Origin: Chryseobacterium sp. POL2
GTDB lineage: Bacteria > Bacteroidota > Bacteroidia > Flavobacteriales > Weeksellaceae
Assembly (NCBI RefSeq): GCF_011058315.1
Contig: NZ_CP049298.1
Location: 1,178,001-1,242,000 of the forward strand
Direction of reading: 5' to 3'
DNA: 64,000 bases
Position numbers and translations under genes: made by a program. Shown piece by piece: positions 62,091-64,000 of the stretch. The notes under the pieces are model-generated. The model saw nothing but the letters and a program-made list of their open reading frames with translations. It ran no database searches and was not told the DNA's origin. The first letter of the stretch is position 1. Each line of letters opens with the position of its first letter.

Positions 62091-63164
62091 TTAATTGTTT
62101 TCCAAATACTTCCGCCATCTATCAACCGCTTCCTGCATATCGCCAGGCATCGGACTTTCAAAATACATTTCTTTTTTTGTAGTCGGATGAACAAAGCCTA
62201 AGGTGTGGGCATGTAAAGCATGACGCGGCAATATTTCAAAAATATTTTGGACGAATTGTTTGTATTTTGGGAGATTAACCCCTCTTAATATTTGATGTCC
62301 TTCATAGCGTTCATCATTAAATAAAGTGTGCCCGATATGTTTGAAGTGCGCCCGTATCTGATGTGTTCTTCCCGTTTCCAACTTGCATTCTACCCAAGTC
62401 ATGTGACGAAAACGCTCCAAAACTTTATAATGTGTCACCGCGTGTTTTCCATGACTGCCATCCTCATAAACTGCCATTTGCATTCTGTTCTTCTGATGGC
62501 GCCCGATATGTCCTCGAATAGTGCCTTCGTCTTCTTCTATATTTCCCCAAACAAAAGCCCAATAAAGGCGTTTGGTTTTTCTGTCAAAAAATTGTTTTGC
62601 TAGATAGCTCAGCGCATATTCCGTTTTAGCAATGACCAAAAGTCCAGAAGTATCTTTATCAATACGATGCACCAGTCCTACTCGATCCAAATCGGAATTA
62701 TAATTGGGATTTTTAGCAAAATGGAAGGCCAAAGCATTTACCAAAGTACCATCCCAGTTGCCGAAACCCGGATGCACCACCATTCCTGCCTCTTTGTCCA
62801 CAACCACCAAATCCTCATCTTCATAAACGATATTTATCGGAATATCTTGTGGAATGATAACATTTTCACGTGGTGGATGCGCCAAAAGCACACTAATCTC
62901 ATCGCCTGGCTTTACACGATAATTCTGCTTAACCGGATTGCCATTCACCACAACATTTCCTGCGCGACAAGTTTGAGAAATCTTATTGCGCGACGAGTTT
63001 TGTCGATAGATCAATAAAAATTTATCAATTCTTAAAGGCTCTTGTTTTTTATCGACTGTGATATTGAGATGTTCAAAGAGTCCGCTATTTTCGTCGCTAA
63101 GACCAATCTCATCATTGGATTCTAAAGCATCTTCAAAAGCTTCATCAAAATCTTCCTCTTGCAT
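62091..63164 (-). CDS. rluD: RluD-family ribosomal RNA pseudouridine synthase
   Basis: A 357-residue enzyme. An acidic N-terminal tail (EEDFDEAFEDALES) is followed by an S4 domain (EPLRIDKFLLI...NKISQTCRAGNVVVNG) at about 40-100, and a catalytic domain with VGLVHRIDKDTSGLLVIA, whose Asp is the catalytic residue, and ETGRTHQIRAH. It isomerises uridines in 23S rRNA (helix 69 in E. coli RluD). The paralogue RluC differs little by eye, so the name is the most likely, not certain. Confidence 0.92.
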   Translation of the reverse strand: MQEEDFDEAFEDALESNDEIGLSDENSGLFEHLNITVDKKQEPLRIDKFLLIYRQNSSRNKISQTCRAGNVVVNGNPVKQNYRVKPGDEISVLLAHPPRENVIIPQDIPINIVYEDEDLVVVDKEAGMVVHPGFGNWDGTLVNALAFHFAKNPNYNSDLDRVGLVHRIDKDTSGLLVIAKTEYALSYLAKQFFDRKTKRLYWAFVWGNIEEDEGTIRGHIGRHQKNRMQMAVYEDGSHGKHAVTHYKVLERFRHMTWVECKLETGRTHQIRAHFKHIGHTLFNDERYEGHQILRGVNLPKYKQFVQNIFEILPRHALHAHTLGFVHPTTKKEMYFESPMPGDMQEAVDRWRKYLENN

Positions 63165-63181
63165 ATTTTTTTTATCAAAAT

Positions 63182-63207
63182 TGGCTTCAACAACAATGCT
63201 GAAGCCA
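63182..63207 (-). terminator. Terminator after the PASTA gene
   Basis: TGGCTTCA and TGAAGCCA form a perfect 8-bp stem with a 10-nt loop, between the PASTA stop and the rluD start. The U-tract is modest. Confidence 0.6.
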
Positions 63208-63233
63208 TTATATTAGTAATAGTCTTAAACGGT

Positions 63234-64000
63234 TTATTCTACAATTACCTTTTTCTTCTCTTTCGGTTTTTCTGCTGCTGGCTTATTGGCCGTGTTAGAA
63301 TTATTATTGGTAGTTGTTGTTTTAGGTGTTTCTGGTTTTTTTTCAGGTGCAGGTTTTGGCACTACTGCTGCTGGTTGGTCAACCTCAACTTCTTCGTAAC
63401 GAATTGGAGGCGGTGCCACCGTATCAATTTTTGGACGATACATCAAATCCAATTCTTTGACTTTGTTAAACATTTCGGCAGGCGTTTTGTGGCTTGCCCA
63501 AAGGTCAATCTGCATGCCTTGGTCTCGCAATGCGCCAGCTGGCGGATCTTGATAGTAAATAATAGCAGCATCGTCAGCCGTACCGGATTCGTATTCTACG
63601 ATACCAACTTCAAATAAATTTTGAGCAATTATTTTTTTAGCCTCTTGGACTGTTCTTCCCACCAAATTCGGGATGGTCACATTTCGTAATGGTCCAGAAC
63701 CAATTACCAAATCGACGGTTGAGAATTTAGGAAGAAGTTCACCTGGTTTTATGGGTCGATTTTGGAATAAGATTCTAAGAACAGCATCTCTTTGGATACT
63801 TGGCTCGTAGAGTGTATCACCTACTTTGAGTCCCACCAAATTAAGTTGGTTAAATGCCAAACCTTTGTAACGATCAATAATATCCGGAACGGCAACTTTC
63901 GCCCAAGTTCGTGGATTAACTTTTAGCAAAACTGTTCGCCCTCCTTTAACATGAGATCCTGGCGATGGCGACACCAACAAGACTTGAAAAGGTTTGAATT
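63234..64000 (-). CDS. PASTA-domain protein, partial (N-terminus beyond window edge)
   Basis: The frame is open up to base 64000, so the N-terminus is outside. The visible 255 residues hold PASTA-like repeats: the end of one (VSPSPGSHVKGGRTVLLKV), a second with NQLNLVGLKVGDTLYEP and a third with VTIPNLVGRTVQEAKKII and YYQDPPAGALRDQGMQI. A Pro/Lys/Thr-rich, disordered tail follows. PASTA domains bind peptidoglycan or muropeptides. In Bacteroidota such proteins are often exported and stand next to rluD, as here. No kinase part is seen. Confidence 0.9.
   Translation of the reverse strand, partial: FKPFQVLLVSPSPGSHVKGGRTVLLKVNPRTWAKVAVPDIIDRYKGLAFNQLNLVGLKVGDTLYEPSIQRDAVLRILFQNRPIKPGELLPKFSTVDLVIGSGPLRNVTIPNLVGRTVQEAKKIIAQNLFEVGIVEYESGTADDAAIIYYQDPPAGALRDQGMQIDLWASHKTPAEMFNKVKELDLMYRPKIDTVAPPPIRYEEVEVDQPAAVVPKPAPEKKPETPKTTTTNNNSNTANKPAAEKPKEKKKVIVE

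Noticed and set aside
62054-62194. Longer start for the PorP-like gene
   Set aside because: It lies inside rluD and precedes an evident signal peptide beginning at the GTG 62053.
1-64000. tRNA or rRNA genes
   Set aside because: I looked for GGTTCGAATC-type T-arms and rRNA motifs and saw none; a dedicated tRNA scan would be more reliable than reading by eye.

Overview
The window is chromosomal DNA of a low-G+C member of the Bacteroidota, class Flavobacteriia, most like the Chryseobacterium/Weeksellaceae group. The evidence is: a very large protein with a type IX secretion (T9SS) C-terminal sorting domain and a PorP/SprF-type T9SS protein; several promoters with the Bacteroidota -7 box TAnnTTTG; many short lipoproteins with an AC/SC lipobox; a Bacteroides-type tyrosine integrase and MobA/MobB genes; and the DUF3822-rsmD gene pair.

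Layout. (1) 1-6.3 kb: three lipoproteins (the first runs off the window), a TPR sensor kinase facing a LytTR response regulator, and an AraC-type regulator. (2) 6.4-15.7 kb: a small mobilizable element: mobB and mobA, an oriT-like inverted repeat, a DUF3408 transfer gene broken at an A8 tract, an ACR3-like permease, two excisionase-like HTH proteins, an McrBC restriction system whose McrB carries an EVE domain, and an integrase. (3) 15.8-19.8 kb: housekeeping genes (YHS lipoprotein, cinA, rlpA, rimO). (4) 19.9-40.5 kb: a Wzx/Wzy-dependent capsule or O-antigen locus. It holds export genes (wza, wzc), flippase, polymerase, four glycosyl/sugar-phosphate transferases, two DegT aminotransferases, a WbpM-type dehydratase, the complete CapE-CapF-CapG route to UDP-N-acetyl-L-fucosamine with a WbuB-like transferase, and rfbC. 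One gene, a beta-helix protein, is on the opposite strand. (5) 40.8-46.7 kb: a small protein with a PID-type C-terminal anchor, a 1560-residue T9SS cargo protein and an HU-like protein. (6) 46.7-51.8 kb: a repeat island around a GIY-YIG nuclease gene and a Fic gene. (7) 51.9-64 kb: housekeeping and envelope genes (cysteine synthase, FtsX-like permease, namZ, DUF3575 protein, thioredoxin, DUF3822, rsmD, murI, hemW, PorP-like, rluD, PASTA protein).

The most unusual content is non-coding. Heptanucleotide arrays kept in strict 7-bp register fill three successive gene junctions of the capsule operon and supply start and stop codons there; a further 24-unit array lies at 50.4 kb. A tandem array of about 22 units, mostly 61 bp and each carrying an 11-bp inverted repeat, ends inside the stop codon of the GIY-YIG gene. 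Two families of multi-hairpin elements share one 3' hairpin. At 55.39 kb a full match to the sigma-54 promoter consensus precedes, by about 65 bp without any ATG, an intrinsic terminator, which suggests a small RNA of about 90 nt.

All functional calls come from reading motifs and gene context by eye; no database search was possible.
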